DNA of 64,000 nucleotides. Origin: Pimelobacter simplex. Its GTDB lineage: Bacteria; Actinomycetota; Actinomycetes; Propionibacteriales; Nocardioidaceae. Positions 16,406 to 23,476 of this stretch are shown here, piece after piece (the first letter of the stretch is position 1; the number at the start of each line of letters is the position of its first letter). The translations under genes were made by a program, and so were the position numbers. The notes below the pieces were generated by a model. The model was not told the origin of the DNA, ran no database searches, and saw only the letters and a list, made by a program, of their open reading frames with translations. The stretch lies in contig NZ_CP096277.1 of the NCBI RefSeq assembly GCF_024662235.1, positions 1-64,000 on the forward strand, written 5' to 3'.

Positions 16406-16855
16406 TCAGGCCGACTGGGCCAGCAGCGTGGCTCCCAGCAGCTGCGCGGTGTGCTCGAGGACCGCCCGGGATCCGCTCGGGCCGGGGCGGTCACAGGAAG
16501 GGTGGGTGTCGAAGCCCTCGTCGACGATGATCCGGTGCAGCTGGCCACCGCAGGCACGACAGCGCCGGTCAGTGTGAGTGGGGCACTCCTCGACCGATAC
16601 GGCGCACGGCAGGCATGCCGCGGCCGGCGGAGGGCTCACCTGGTGGTCGCGGTCCCAGTCGCGCCGCTGGCGCAGCAGCGTGGCGGTCTGTTGCCACAGC
16701 GCGTGCTCGAGGTGGGCCGGGGCCGGTCGGCCGAGCGCCTGGTCGACCGCGGCCTTGCGCAGCTGCTCACCGCACCCGAGTACACGTTCGTCGACGCCGC
16801 GGCGGTAGCACCATCGGGCCAGTGTCTTCGCCGCGGTGGCCAGCTGCTCGTCCAT
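16406..16855 (-). CDS. Cysteine-rich, probable zinc-binding protein
   Basis: A 149-residue protein. The N-terminal 70 residues are helical (DEQLATAAKTLARWCYRRG). The C-terminal half has a cysteine array CLPC (81, 84), C91, CRAC (99, 102) and C121, with His94 and His118, consistent with one or two zinc sites. Start ATG at 16855 was chosen because GGGAG precedes it and because a longer frame overlaps the nuclease gene. It follows the secreted nuclease by 16 bases and is the last gene of the operon that begins at 19550. No family is recognised. A zinc-ribbon DNA- or protein-binding factor is the simplest guess. Confidence 0.55.
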   Translation of the reverse strand: MDEQLATAAKTLARWCYRRGVDERVLGCGEQLRKAAVDQALGRPAPAHLEHALWQQTATLLRQRRDWDRDHQVSPPPAAACLPCAVSVEECPTHTDRRCRACGGQLHRIIVDEGFDTHPSCDRPGPSGSRAVLEHTAQLLGATLLAQSA

Positions 16856-16871
16856 GTCGGTCTCCCGGCTC

Positions 16872-17408
16872 TCAGCAGCTGCCCCACAGGCCGCGGCCAG
16901 CGTCCTGGGCATCGTCGACGGCCGTGGAGTAGGACTCCTCGCGGGCGAGCGCTGGTCCGGCTTCGTAGCGGCGGGCGGCGCCGCTGGCCAGGAGCTCGCC
17001 GGCTACGTCGACGTCGCCGGCGTTTGTCGAGCGGTCGACGTAGCGCAGCAGCCGGTCGTAGCGGTCACGGTTGGGCTGCCCGGTGTCGGTGACGAGCTCG
17101 ACGGTGCTGCCGACCGGAGCGAGCTGCTCGAGGAGCCTGGTGGCGTCCTCGGCGTAGCACTCGGCCGGCTCGGGCGGGTGGGCGACTTCGGGGGCGTCGA
17201 TCCCGAGCAGCCGGACTCGGCCGAGCTGGCGGCCGCCGAGGGTCTCGGCGCGGATCGTGTCGCCGTCGACGACGTGGGTCACGCGCACCTGGGTGGTCGC
17301 GCCCTCGGTCGGCTCGGGGCCCGTCTGGCTGCCGGGTAGCGCGGCCATGATGCCGCCGGCGGTCAGCGCGACGACCGCGGCCGCGGCCAGGCCGATCAGG
17401 GCCTTCAC
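16872..17408 (-). CDS. Secreted or membrane-anchored thermonuclease (SNase family)
   Basis: A 178-residue protein with an N-terminal signal or anchor helix (LIGLAAAAVVALTAGGIMAAL) and a staphylococcal-nuclease domain. VTHVVDGDTIRAE, RVRLLGIDAPE and RDRYDRLLRYV carry the expected catalytic Arg, Asp, Glu and second Arg. CYAEDATRLLEQL precedes the last motif and GRGLWGSC ends the domain. The enzyme should cut DNA or RNA outside the membrane with calcium. It overlaps the triple DnaA-domain gene by ATGA and belongs to the box C operon. In a conjugative element it might clear extracellular DNA or process DNA at the envelope. That role is inference. Confidence 0.87.
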   Translation of the reverse strand: MKALIGLAAAAVVALTAGGIMAALPGSQTGPEPTEGATTQVRVTHVVDGDTIRAETLGGRQLGRVRLLGIDAPEVAHPPEPAECYAEDATRLLEQLAPVGSTVELVTDTGQPNRDRYDRLLRYVDRSTNAGDVDVAGELLASGAARRYEAGPALAREESYSTAVDDAQDAGRGLWGSC

Positions 17409-18655
17409 CGGGCGACCCTCAGCTGGGGGCGCTCAGCGGCGACAGGGACGGCCCGCTGCTGCTCGCGCAGGCCGGGGGAGCGGTGACCGGGCTCGGGGAC
17501 ATGCTCGACGACGTCGCCGATGCTGCTGGCTGGCTGCTCGGGGAGATCCGCAGCGATCTTCGCGGCCAGGTCCCGCAGCGGCGGGGTCTTCTCGATGCGC
17601 CGGGTCGCGGACAGCACGGTGGTGTGGTCGCGGTCGAAGTGACGCGCGATCGCCGGCAGGCTGTGGCCGTGGATGCGGGCCGCGGTCATGGCCACGGCAC
17701 GAGCGTCGGCGGCCGCCCGGCTGCGGTCGGCACCCAGGAGGACCTCCGGGGTGGTGCCGAAGGCCTCCGCGGCCGCGACCACGGCGTGCTCGACCGGCCC
17801 GTCAGGCTCGAAGGTCGAGGTCGGCGCCGCGGCGGGGATCTCCGCGGCAACGGGCGGAGGGTCCTCGGGGAGGTCGGCGGCGATCTTCTCGGCCAGGCCG
17901 TTCAGTGCGGGGGACTTCGCGATGCGACGGGTCGCCTGGAGCACCGTGGTGTGGTCGCGGTCGAAGTGACGCGCGATCGCCGGCAGGCTGTGCCCCTGGA
18001 TGCGGGCCGCGGTCATCGCGACCGCACGGCCGTCGGCGGCCGCCCGGCTGCGGTCGGCACCCAGCAGGACCTCCGGGGTGGTCCCGAAGGCCTCCGCGGC
18101 CGCCACAACCGCATGCTCGACCGGGCCGTCAGGCTCGAACGTCGACGCCGGCGGGTGCAGGGGGACCACCGTGGCCTCGGGGCGGGGGAGTTGGGTGGTG
18201 TAGCGGTCGTTGACGCGCGCGGTGACGCGCGCCGCGGCGTCGGCCAGGCGCGGTCGCTCGGCCGTGCGGCGTACGGCGTGGATCACTGAGCCGTGGTCCT
18301 TGTCGAAGTGCTCGGCAATCACCGGCAGGGACAGACCGACCTCGCGTGCGGCGGTCATGGCCACCGCCCGGGCGTCGCTGACCGGTCGGCTGCGTTCGGC
18401 GCTGCGGATCGCCTCCGGAGTGGTGCCGAACATCGGGGCGGCAGCGTTGATCGCCAGCTCGCACACCGCGGCTGGGCCGGTCGCGGACGAGGTCGGGGCG
18501 CTCTGATCGACCTGGACGGCCAGCACCGTCACCAGGGACCGCAGCTGCTCTGCGTCGAGCGGTGCGATCAGCTCGGCGACCTGGTCGTGCTCGCCGTTGC
18601 TGGCCGCATTGAGGATGAGGCCCGCCAGCTGGCGGCCGCCCTGGTCGAGGTCCAT
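17405..18655 (-). CDS. Protein with three DnaA domain IV DNA-binding modules
   Basis: A 416-residue protein with no AAA+ ATPase but three copies of a DnaA C-terminal (domain IV) module at about residues 64-136, 178-250 and 288-360. Each shows the helix-turn-helix signature: FDKDHGSVIHAVRR in module 1, FDRDHTTVLQATRRI in module 2 and FDRDHTTVLSATRRI in module 3, preceded by R-x-x-AMTAAR and xSLPAIA. Modules 2 and 3 are nearly identical, also at DNA level, so they arose by recent duplication. In DnaA this domain binds TTATNCACA boxes. Three linked domains should bind clustered or distant boxes cooperatively without ATP control. Start ATG at 18655. Third gene of the box C operon, overlapping the nuclease gene. 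Confidence 0.85.
   Translation of the reverse strand: MDLDQGGRQLAGLILNAASNGEHDQVAELIAPLDAEQLRSLVTVLAVQVDQSAPTSSATGPAAVCELAINAAAPMFGTTPEAIRSAERSRPVSDARAVAMTAAREVGLSLPVIAEHFDKDHGSVIHAVRRTAERPRLADAAARVTARVNDRYTTQLPRPEATVVPLHPPASTFEPDGPVEHAVVAAAEAFGTTPEVLLGADRSRAAADGRAVAMTAARIQGHSLPAIARHFDRDHTTVLQATRRIAKSPALNGLAEKIAADLPEDPPPVAAEIPAAAPTSTFEPDGPVEHAVVAAAEAFGTTPEVLLGADRSRAAADARAVAMTAARIHGHSLPAIARHFDRDHTTVLSATRRIEKTPPLRDLAAKIAADLPEQPASSIGDVVEHVPEPGHRSPGLREQQRAVPVAAERPQLRVAR
17590..18145. repeat. Tandem DNA duplication inside the triple DnaA-module gene
   Basis: The stretches about 17590-17835 and 17898-18145 are near-identical direct copies (period about 310 bases) that encode modules 3 and 2 of the DnaA-domain protein. 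Differences are few and mostly at codon third positions. Such a long near-perfect repeat is a site where recombination could expand or contract the number of DNA-binding modules. The third module (about 18250-18465) is clearly older and more diverged. Confidence 0.7.
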
Positions 18656-18669
18656 GACGCGCCTCCCGC

Positions 18670-19386
18670 CTACCGCGCCGGGGATCCGACGCTCGGTGCG
18701 GCCTGATGCGGGATCTGGACGCGGCCCTGCTCGGCCATGCGCCGGCGGGCGTTGTCGGTGATCTCGGTCGCGATGCCGGCCGACTGGCGGGCGCTGGCTG
18801 CAGCGTGGTCGACGACGTTCTCGAGCAGGCGCACGTCCTCGTCGGCGCGGCCCAGCTCCTTGCCGGCGGTCGCGATGCTCCGCTCGAGGGTGACCGGCTC
18901 CAACAGGGACGGCGGAGTCGCCTGCTGAGCGGCCAGGTGCGCGCTCTCGACATGCTGCGCGGCCAGCCGGGCCGTCGGCTTGGCCAGGTCGATCATCTCG
19001 CCGACAACCGCAAGCCGCGGCTTCAGTTGCGCGACGTCGCGGGCGAGCACCGGATCGGTGGTGTCGGCGTCCCGGAGAAGGTCGTGGGCATCGGCGACCG
19101 CCTGCGAGGCGCGTTCCAGGTGCCCGGTGAGCTCGTCGGTCAGCTCGGCGTTGTCGCTGCAGCGGCGCTGCAGGCGGCTCAGGTGCTCGCCGGCGGCCTC
19201 GAGGTAGTAGTCGCCGCGGTCGGAGAGCCGCGCCTTGGCAGAGTCGAGCTCGGCGTCGTCGAGCACCCCCAGCGCGGAGTTGATCGTGGTGTGCAGCTCC
19301 TCGACGACATGGCGGGCCCGTCCCACCGCCTGCTCGGCCATGAAGACGGCGTCGGCGGCGTGGAGGGCGGTGTCGGTGGTGGTCAT
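18670..19386 (-). CDS. Unrecognised helical protein
   Basis: A 238-residue protein of alanine-rich helices with heptad character throughout (VVEELHTTINSALGVLDDAEL, HVESAHLAAQQA) and a short basic tail. No transmembrane helix, no cysteine cluster and no catalytic motif are seen. It resembles rod-like phage or plasmid proteins only in general character. It is coupled to the small gene before it by ATGA and stands 14 bases before the triple DnaA-module gene, so it is co-expressed with it from box C. It might be a coiled-coil partner of that protein, which is only a guess from position. Confidence 0.6.
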   Translation of the reverse strand: MTTTDTALHAADAVFMAEQAVGRARHVVEELHTTINSALGVLDDAELDSAKARLSDRGDYYLEAAGEHLSRLQRRCSDNAELTDELTGHLERASQAVADAHDLLRDADTTDPVLARDVAQLKPRLAVVGEMIDLAKPTARLAAQHVESAHLAAQQATPPSLLEPVTLERSIATAGKELGRADEDVRLLENVVDHAAASARQSAGIATEITDNARRRMAEQGRVQIPHQAAPSVGSPAR

Positions 19387-19550
19387 GCCGGGTCACCGCC
19401 ACGCGCCTCGGGCGGGGGAGTGCTGCCCGCTGGGGGCAGGACCTCGCGGAGCCGATCGAGCGCGGCTAGCGCCTGCTCGAGGTGGTCGCGGGCCTCCTGG
19501 ACCGGGTCACGGTCGGCCGCGGCGGACGTGGATTCGGTGGGCGTGCTCAC
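19383..19550 (-). CDS. Small acidic helical protein, first gene of box C operon
   Basis: A 55-residue protein starting with GTG at 19550 behind AAGGAG. Residues 15-38 form one amphipathic helix (VQEARDHLEQALAALDRLRE), with flexible Pro/Gly-rich ends. The stop overlaps the ATG of the 238-residue helical protein (ATGA). It is short but has a good ribosome-binding site, a conserved box 35 bases upstream and a coupled neighbour, so I regard it as real. No family is recognised. Confidence 0.6.
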   Translation of the reverse strand: MSTPTESTSAAADRDPVQEARDHLEQALAALDRLREVLPPAGSTPPPEARGGDPA

Positions 19551-19584
19551 GGGCAGCTCCTTGGTGGACCGGGGTCATCTCTCA

Positions 19585-19620
19585 GTCACCAAAGGAAGGT
19601 CGACCCGTCGGGGCGATCAC
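19585..19620 (-). promoter_or_regulatory. Bipartite transfer-regulon box C
   Basis: Minus strand: GTGATCGC, exactly 20 bases, TTGGTGAC (one mismatch to TAGGTGAC). It lies 35 bases before the GTG start at 19550 and drives the operon that contains the triple DnaA-module protein, the secreted nuclease and the Cys-rich protein. Confidence 0.7.
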
Positions 19621-19663
19621 CCGACGCGAAGAAATCTCGCGGGCCGCTCGGCGGGGGCCTGGG

Positions 19664-20071
19664 TCAGGGCTGGTCCCAGGGCATCGACTCCTGCCCGTCA
19701 TCGACGCCCTGGCTGATGATGTGGGCCGTGGCGTTGCGCGCGGCGTCGAGGTGCTTGTGGAGGTCGACCGCGAGGCTCCGGGCCTCCTCCAGGTGAAGGC
19801 GCGCCACGCCGATGGCCATGGCCGGGTCGGACTCGTCGGTCATCGTGTCCATGCTGAGCACCTGGTGCGCCTGGGCCTGCTCGAGCGTGCTGGACAGCTG
19901 CGAGAACGCCTGGGGGAGCGCGGCCGCGAGGTCGGCGAACTCCGCGAGCTGGTCGGAGGTCTCGGACGGGATCTGGTCCTGCTCCCACATGGTGGCGCGG
20001 TTGAAGCCGTAGACGTTCTTGCGGGCCGCCTGCGCGTGCCCGCCTGCTCGGAGCTGGTCGTTGTCGTCCAC
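19664..20071 (-). CDS. Unrecognised helical protein
   Basis: A 135-residue acidic protein, start GTG at 20071 (VDDNDQLRAGGHAQAARKN) preceded by AGGAAGGG. The core LAEFADLAAALPQAFSQLSS and LHLEEARSLAVDLHKHLDAA are amphipathic helices, probably coiled coil. No membrane segment or motif is recognised. A perfect mycobacterial-type DnaA box lies exactly 80 bases upstream of the start, the same distance as for the gene at 14404-14766. This suggests common regulation of the two otherwise unrelated genes. Confidence 0.58.
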   Translation of the reverse strand: MDDNDQLRAGGHAQAARKNVYGFNRATMWEQDQIPSETSDQLAEFADLAAALPQAFSQLSSTLEQAQAHQVLSMDTMTDESDPAMAIGVARLHLEEARSLAVDLHKHLDAARNATAHIISQGVDDGQESMPWDQP

Positions 20072-20150
20072 CGTGGTGCCCTTCCTGCCGTGAAGTAGGG
20101 CTCGAGTCTCGCGGATCTCGTCGCCCGGTGCGCGCGGCCGGCGCCGAGGC

Positions 20151-20159
20151 TGTGGACAA
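20151..20159 (-). promoter_or_regulatory. DnaA-type box TTGTCCACA
   Basis: A perfect match to the actinobacterial DnaA box (forward TGTGGACAA), between the divergent genes at 20071 (minus) and 20206 (plus). The shared flank GGCTGTGGAYAACT with the site at 14846 makes chance similarity less likely. It is a candidate target of host DnaA or of the triple DnaA-module protein. Confidence 0.6.
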
Positions 20160-20205
20160 CTGCAGGGGTTCCCTCCGGGCGCGCGGGGAGGAAGACTGAT
20201 CGGCC

Positions 20206-20469
20206 ATGGATGACCAGGCGGCCCTGATCGCACGGCGGGTCGCGCTCGCCGCGGCGGCCTGGTTCAACGAGCCCGCCGACGTCGAGGCCTACCGTCGGCT
20301 CGCCGCGGCGGTAGGGGAGTGGAACGCCTACGCCTCACCGCAGCTCGAGGCCGGCGACGTCGACGAGCTGCTCGACGACCTTGCCGACCTCGCCCCGCCG
20401 ACTCCGCTGGGGCAGGGCGTTGCCGAGCTGGAGGCAGTCCTGCGCCGACAGGCCCGGCGCGAGCTCTGA
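20206..20469 (+). CDS. Unrecognised small protein
   Basis: An 87-residue acidic protein with two helical halves (ALIARRVALAAAAWF and VDELLDDLADLAP), no cysteines and no membrane helix. It is the only plus-strand gene between 15.9 and 23.4 kb and ends two bases from the convergent gene at 20471. The ATG at 20206 has only a distant purine stretch (GGGGAGGAAG) upstream. Coding character is supported by GC-rich third positions. Function unknown. Confidence 0.5.
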   Translation: MDDQAALIARRVALAAAAWFNEPADVEAYRRLAAAVGEWNAYASPQLEAGDVDELLDDLADLAPPTPLGQGVAELEAVLRRQARREL

Positions 20470-20470
20470 A

Positions 20471-20821
20471 TCAGCGGGCGATGCCCGGGCCCCGGCTACC
20501 GGGGGTGTCGCCGGCGTGCGGCGCCCTCGGCGAGAGCCGCCGGCGGGCCGCCTCGTCGGGGCTCTCGGCCGGCGGCCCGACCTCCTCGACGTCGAGACCG
20601 ACCAGGGATGCGCGTGCAGCTGGCTGGGTGGTCTCGCTCAACGATTCGGCCAGGTCCTCGATGTCGGCCTCCAGAACCCGCTCGAGGATGTCGGCGATGC
20701 TCGTGGGAGAGCCGTCGCAGTCGGCCGCCAGGGCCTCGGCCAGCTGGTCGAGGGCGGCGTTGCCGCGGGCGGTGAAGGTGACGACTCCGGGGACCGGGTT
20801 CTCGGCTGGGGAAGTGCTCAT
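20471..20821 (-). CDS. Unrecognised protein with RHH-like N-terminus
   Basis: A 116-residue protein, start ATG at 20821 (MSTSPAENPVPGVVTFTARG), 20 bases after box D. The VVTFTARGNAALDQLAEALA stretch followed by SPTSIADILERVLEADIEDL reads like a strand-helix-helix (ribbon-helix-helix) unit, so a DNA-binding role is possible. The C-terminal third is Pro/Arg-rich and probably disordered. It is a single gene of the putative regulon. If it binds DNA, it would be another candidate for the protein that recognises the bipartite boxes. Confidence 0.5.
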   Translation of the reverse strand: MSTSPAENPVPGVVTFTARGNAALDQLAEALAADCDGSPTSIADILERVLEADIEDLAESLSETTQPAARASLVGLDVEEVGPPAESPDEAARRRLSPRAPHAGDTPGSRGPGIAR

Positions 20822-20840
20822 GGTCCACCTCGCTTTCCTG

Positions 20841-20876
20841 GTCACCTAGGTGCGCAAGAGGGCCGGGAGCGATCAA
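20841..20876 (-). promoter_or_regulatory. Bipartite transfer-regulon box D
   Basis: Minus strand: TTGATCGC, 20 bases, TAGGTGAC, ending 20 bases before the ATG at 20821. The right half extends to the palindrome CACCTAGGTG. The box overlaps the last 35 bases of the upstream gene at 20842-21078, so promoter and coding sequence share the same DNA. Confidence 0.72.
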
Positions 20877-21078
20877 CTTGCGGGGACTCGACTCGCAGGG
20901 CGATGATCCGCCAGCCCTCGGGAACGCGCCGACGGGCGGCCTCGAGCGCCTGGTCGTAGTCGACGTCCTCGACGATCAGCTCGTCTCGGCCGAGGGTGTA
21001 GCCGCCACGGTGGTCGGGCGGGATCTCCTGCACCGTGGCGTAGAGCGTCAGCGCGGTCCCGCCAGCTGGGGCTGTCAC
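20842..21078 (-). CDS. Unrecognised small protein
   Basis: A 78-residue protein with a beta-alpha-beta pattern (ALTLYATVQEI, DYDQALEAARRRVPEGW, RIIALRVESP). Its start overlaps the stop of the gene at 21075 by ATGA, so it is the last gene of the five-gene operon that begins at 22690. The last 11 residues are encoded by the DNA of regulatory box D, which may explain the odd C-terminal tail. Family not recognised. Confidence 0.52.
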   Translation of the reverse strand: MTAPAGGTALTLYATVQEIPPDHRGGYTLGRDELIVEDVDYDQALEAARRRVPEGWRIIALRVESPQVDRSRPSCAPR

Positions 21079-21710
21079 TGCTGCTCCTGGCTGGCCATGG
21101 TGCGCAGCAGGTCGACATCGCGGCGGAACGCCGAGGGGAGTCCGGCGCTTTCCTGAGGGTCCGCCTCGTAGCCGATCAGGCCCGCTTCCACCAGGTCGGC
21201 TGCGGTCTCGAGGATGCGCGCCAGGCGCAGCAGCAGAGCGGGGGGCATTTGGACCGACGGCTCGTCGTCGTAGTAGCCGGTGGTGGCGACCTGGTCGCGG
21301 ATCAGCAGGCCGAGGTAGCTCTGGGCGTGGGCGACCTGCGCCACCCGGTCACGAGTGTGCTCGAGGTCGTCGCGTTCGACGAGGAGGATGCGGATGACCT
21401 CGCCCAGGCCGGCGAACACCGTGCCTGCGAACCTCACCGGAACGGCGGCGGTGCGCGGTGCGGCCATCAGGTCCGCGCCCGGAGTCTCGTCGGCGAATCC
21501 GAAGACGATCTCCCTGGCCATGCCGGTCAGCGCCTCATCGGTGAGGTAGGTGCGGGCGGTGGCGGGGGTGACGCGCATCTGCTCGGCGACGAACTGGACC
21601 CGTGCGTCGAGGAGGTCACCGGCGGCCGCGCGGGACATCGTCATGCCGAGGTCGGAGACAGCAGCGAGGAGGTCGTCGACGCGCTTCTCGCGCCAAGGTC
21701 GAGCTGCCAC
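21075..21710 (-). CDS. Unrecognised protein with possible HTH
   Basis: A 211-residue protein, start GTG at 21710, just after the stop of the previous gene, with GAG in front. Residues 40-66 (VAEQMRVTPATARTYLTDEA) read like a helix-turn-helix. The central part is hydrophobic-alternating (VFAGLGEVIRILLVERDDLE), and the C-terminus helical and acidic. No cysteines or transmembrane helices. Operon position: fourth of five small genes transcribed from about 22.7 kb. A regulatory DNA-binding role is possible, not shown. Confidence 0.5.
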   Translation of the reverse strand: MAARPWREKRVDDLLAAVSDLGMTMSRAAAGDLLDARVQFVAEQMRVTPATARTYLTDEALTGMAREIVFGFADETPGADLMAAPRTAAVPVRFAGTVFAGLGEVIRILLVERDDLEHTRDRVAQVAHAQSYLGLLIRDQVATTGYYDDEPSVQMPPALLLRLARILETAADLVEAGLIGYEADPQESAGLPSAFRRDVDLLRTMASQEQQ

Positions 21711-21714
21711 CTCG

Positions 21715-22284
21715 TCAGCTGGCCTCGGGGGAGTGGGGGCGCAGCTCCTGGTGGTCGCGCCAGACCTGCTCGCCGTCATCGAACTCGACAGTCCACTCGT
21801 CGACGGCGGTGCGCTCCACGATGGTGCCGGGCACCCAGCTGTCGGCGTCATCGCGGCCTTGGACGTCGACGCGGAGCCCGTCGGGGAAGGGGTTGTGGCC
21901 ACCGAGGTACTCGCTGATGGTGTCCCTGAGCGGCCCGGGCCCATCGGGGGCAGCGTTGACCCAGCGCTCGACCGGATCACTGGCGGCCCACTCGATGGCG
22001 AGGGCGGCGACGTAGGAGGGGGCGGTGGCCGTCGCGGTGGCGAGGTTGTACGCGTCGGTGATCATGCCGATCCACAGCTCGAGCGGCAGTTCGTCGCAGC
22101 GGTGGAGTCCGAGGAAGTACTTCTCGACGATCTCGGCCGGGACGCCGCGTTGGTCGAGGTTGCTCTCGACGGCCGCCAGGTGCTCGGTCTGCATCCGGAT
22201 CGGAACGGTGTTCTCACCAGGCCGGGTCAGTGGGAAGGTCGCCATGGCGACCAGGTCGTCGCGGGTTGCGGCGGAGGTGGTCAT
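21715..22284 (-). CDS. Unrecognised protein with Tudor-like C-terminal segment
   Basis: A 189-residue protein. The N-terminal 120 residues are helical (MQTEHLAAVESNLDQRGVPA, LELWIGMITDAYNLATATA). Residues 150-182 contain WVPGTIVERTAVDEWTVEFDDGEQ and then WRDHQELRP. The spacing of Trp, Gly, acidic DDG and basic end resembles a small Tudor/SH3-like barrel. This is a visual impression and not a firm assignment. The gene lies four bases upstream of the HTH-like gene and three bases after the 64-residue gene, in one operon. Confidence 0.5.
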   Translation of the reverse strand: MTTSAATRDDLVAMATFPLTRPGENTVPIRMQTEHLAAVESNLDQRGVPAEIVEKYFLGLHRCDELPLELWIGMITDAYNLATATATAPSYVAALAIEWAASDPVERWVNAAPDGPGPLRDTISEYLGGHNPFPDGLRVDVQGRDDADSWVPGTIVERTAVDEWTVEFDDGEQVWRDHQELRPHSPEAS

Positions 22285-22287
22285 GGG

Positions 22288-22482
22288 TCAGCCCTCCTCG
22301 CGGGCGAACAGCTGCTCTACGTAGCACTCGCGGTCGTGGTCGGCCGCGTGCTCGAGCTCGCTGGCGACGTGGTCGGCCTCGGTGGATCCAAAGGGACCGG
22401 CGAACCAGGTCTCCCGGTCATCGCTGGCCGGACGTTCGATGACGCGAACGATGTAGTGGATGGTGTGTCGGTACGTGGCCAT
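22288..22482 (-). CDS. Unrecognised 64-residue protein
   Basis: A 64-residue acidic protein with an N-terminal strand-like segment (YRHTIHYIVRVIERP), FAGPFGSTEADHVASELEHA and a C-terminal CYVEQLFAREEG. The pattern of strand, helix and strand resembles small phage or plasmid proteins of the alpha/beta type. ATG at 22482, 16 bases after the stop of the preceding gene, in the same operon. Function unknown. Confidence 0.5.
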   Translation of the reverse strand: MATYRHTIHYIVRVIERPASDDRETWFAGPFGSTEADHVASELEHAADHDRECYVEQLFAREEG

Positions 22483-22498
22483 GTCGTCACGCCTCAGA

Positions 22499-22690
22499 TC
22501 AACGCGCCGCGCGGTCGAGCGCGGCCTTCGCCTGGGCGATCAGCTGGCGGGCCTCGAGGGCCGCTTGGCTCTGCTCGTGGGTGGGCCCGGTGCCGGAGCG
22601 CCAATCTGAGCGCAGCTCGTCCTCGGCGTCACCGAGGAGTCTGTGCGCCCGCCGGCGCATGTCCTCGAACGTGGGCAGCTCGGTGCTCAT
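22499..22690 (-). CDS. Unrecognised 63-residue helical protein
   Basis: A 63-residue, charged, fully helical protein (FEDMRRRAHRLLGDAEDELR, ALEARQLIAQAKAALDRAAR). First gene of the five-gene operon ending at 20842. The ATG at 22690 is preceded by GGAGAT. A DnaA-like box (TTTTCCACA) stands about 60 bases upstream. No family recognised. Confidence 0.5.
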   Translation of the reverse strand: MSTELPTFEDMRRRAHRLLGDAEDELRSDWRSGTGPTHEQSQAALEARQLIAQAKAALDRAAR

Positions 22691-22750
22691 CGCGATCTCC
22701 TGTCGTCGAGCTCTCCTGCAGTCTGGCTCATGCGTCCGACACTCCGTTCG

Positions 22751-22759
22751 TTTTCCACA
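22751..22759 (+). promoter_or_regulatory. DnaA-like box TTTTCCACA
   Basis: One mismatch from TTATCCACA, in the short gap between the five-gene operon (start 22690) and the GntR regulator gene, about 60 bases upstream of the operon start. Similar in position to the perfect boxes at 14846 and 20151 but weaker by itself. Confidence 0.4.
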
Positions 22760-22777
22760 GCGGCCCGCGACGGGTGC

Positions 22778-23323
22778 TCAGCGGCGCTCGCTCGAGTAGT
22801 TCGACTTCCCTCCGGGCCAGCGGTAGTAGACCTGCGGCGGCTGGAGCGGCGGGTGGTTGGGGTAGTAGATCGAGTAGGTGTTCGGCCAGTCCCGATCTTC
22901 GGGGTGCTCGTTGTCGGTGTGCTCGTCGGCCCAGGCCACGAGCTCGGCCTGATCCGAGCTGGACAACGTCGCGTCACAGAAGCCACAGCGGTAGGTGGTC
23001 GCTGTCTCGTCCGCGACCGGGGCAGCCTCGGCAAGGGCTGCAAGCGCGTCGTCGATCGCAGCGCGCGCGACCTTGAGGCGTTGGACGACGTCGATCGTGC
23101 GCGTCCGAGGAGCGGCGCTGACCACGAAGGCTCCGACGCCCTGGCGAGTCACGATCATGCCCTGGTCGAAGAGGATCTGTTGGGCCTGCCGGATGGTGCC
23201 CAGACCGGGCACGTCGTAGTGCTCCTGGAGCGCGGCGATGGAGGGCAGCTGATCACCGACAGCGAACTCGCCCTCGGTGATCCGGCGGCGCAGATCGTCG
23301 GCGATCTCTCGGTATCGGGCCAT
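22778..23323 (-). CDS. GntR-family regulator with a cysteine-containing C-terminal domain
   Basis: A 181-residue protein. Residues 1-70 form a GntR winged helix: MARYREIADDLRRRITEGEF, LPSIAALQEHYDVPGLGTIR and LFDQGMIVTRQGVGAFVV. The C-terminal part is short, not one of the usual FadR or UTRA domains, and has one CGFC motif followed by an acidic stretch and a Pro/Tyr-rich end (HPPLQPPQVYYRWPG). This is typical of plasmid KorSA/TraR-like GntR regulators of actinobacterial transfer genes. The start is uncertain: GTG at 23362 would add 13 residues, and neither start has a good ribosome-binding site. It is divergent from the toxin-antitoxin pair and may regulate it or transfer genes. Confidence 0.75.
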   Translation of the reverse strand: MARYREIADDLRRRITEGEFAVGDQLPSIAALQEHYDVPGLGTIRQAQQILFDQGMIVTRQGVGAFVVSAAPRTRTIDVVQRLKVARAAIDDALAALAEAAPVADETATTYRCGFCDATLSSSDQAELVAWADEHTDNEHPEDRDWPNTYSIYYPNHPPLQPPQVYYRWPGGKSNYSSERR

Positions 23324-23476
23324 GGGGACATGGGGACACTGTACCACATAACTTGTGCTCACATGCGCTCTGCCGTTAGGTTGACGTAATCTATGTTATC
23401 GGCGGTGTGATCCGGCCTGTGATTTCGCCCGCGATTCACTATTGGATTGCGCTGCACCAGGTGGCACACTGCAGGT

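Noticed and set aside
23380..23470. TTGACG and TATGTT as a promoter of the antitoxin gene
   Set aside because: The two hexamers are only five bases apart, so they cannot serve as one -35/-10 pair.
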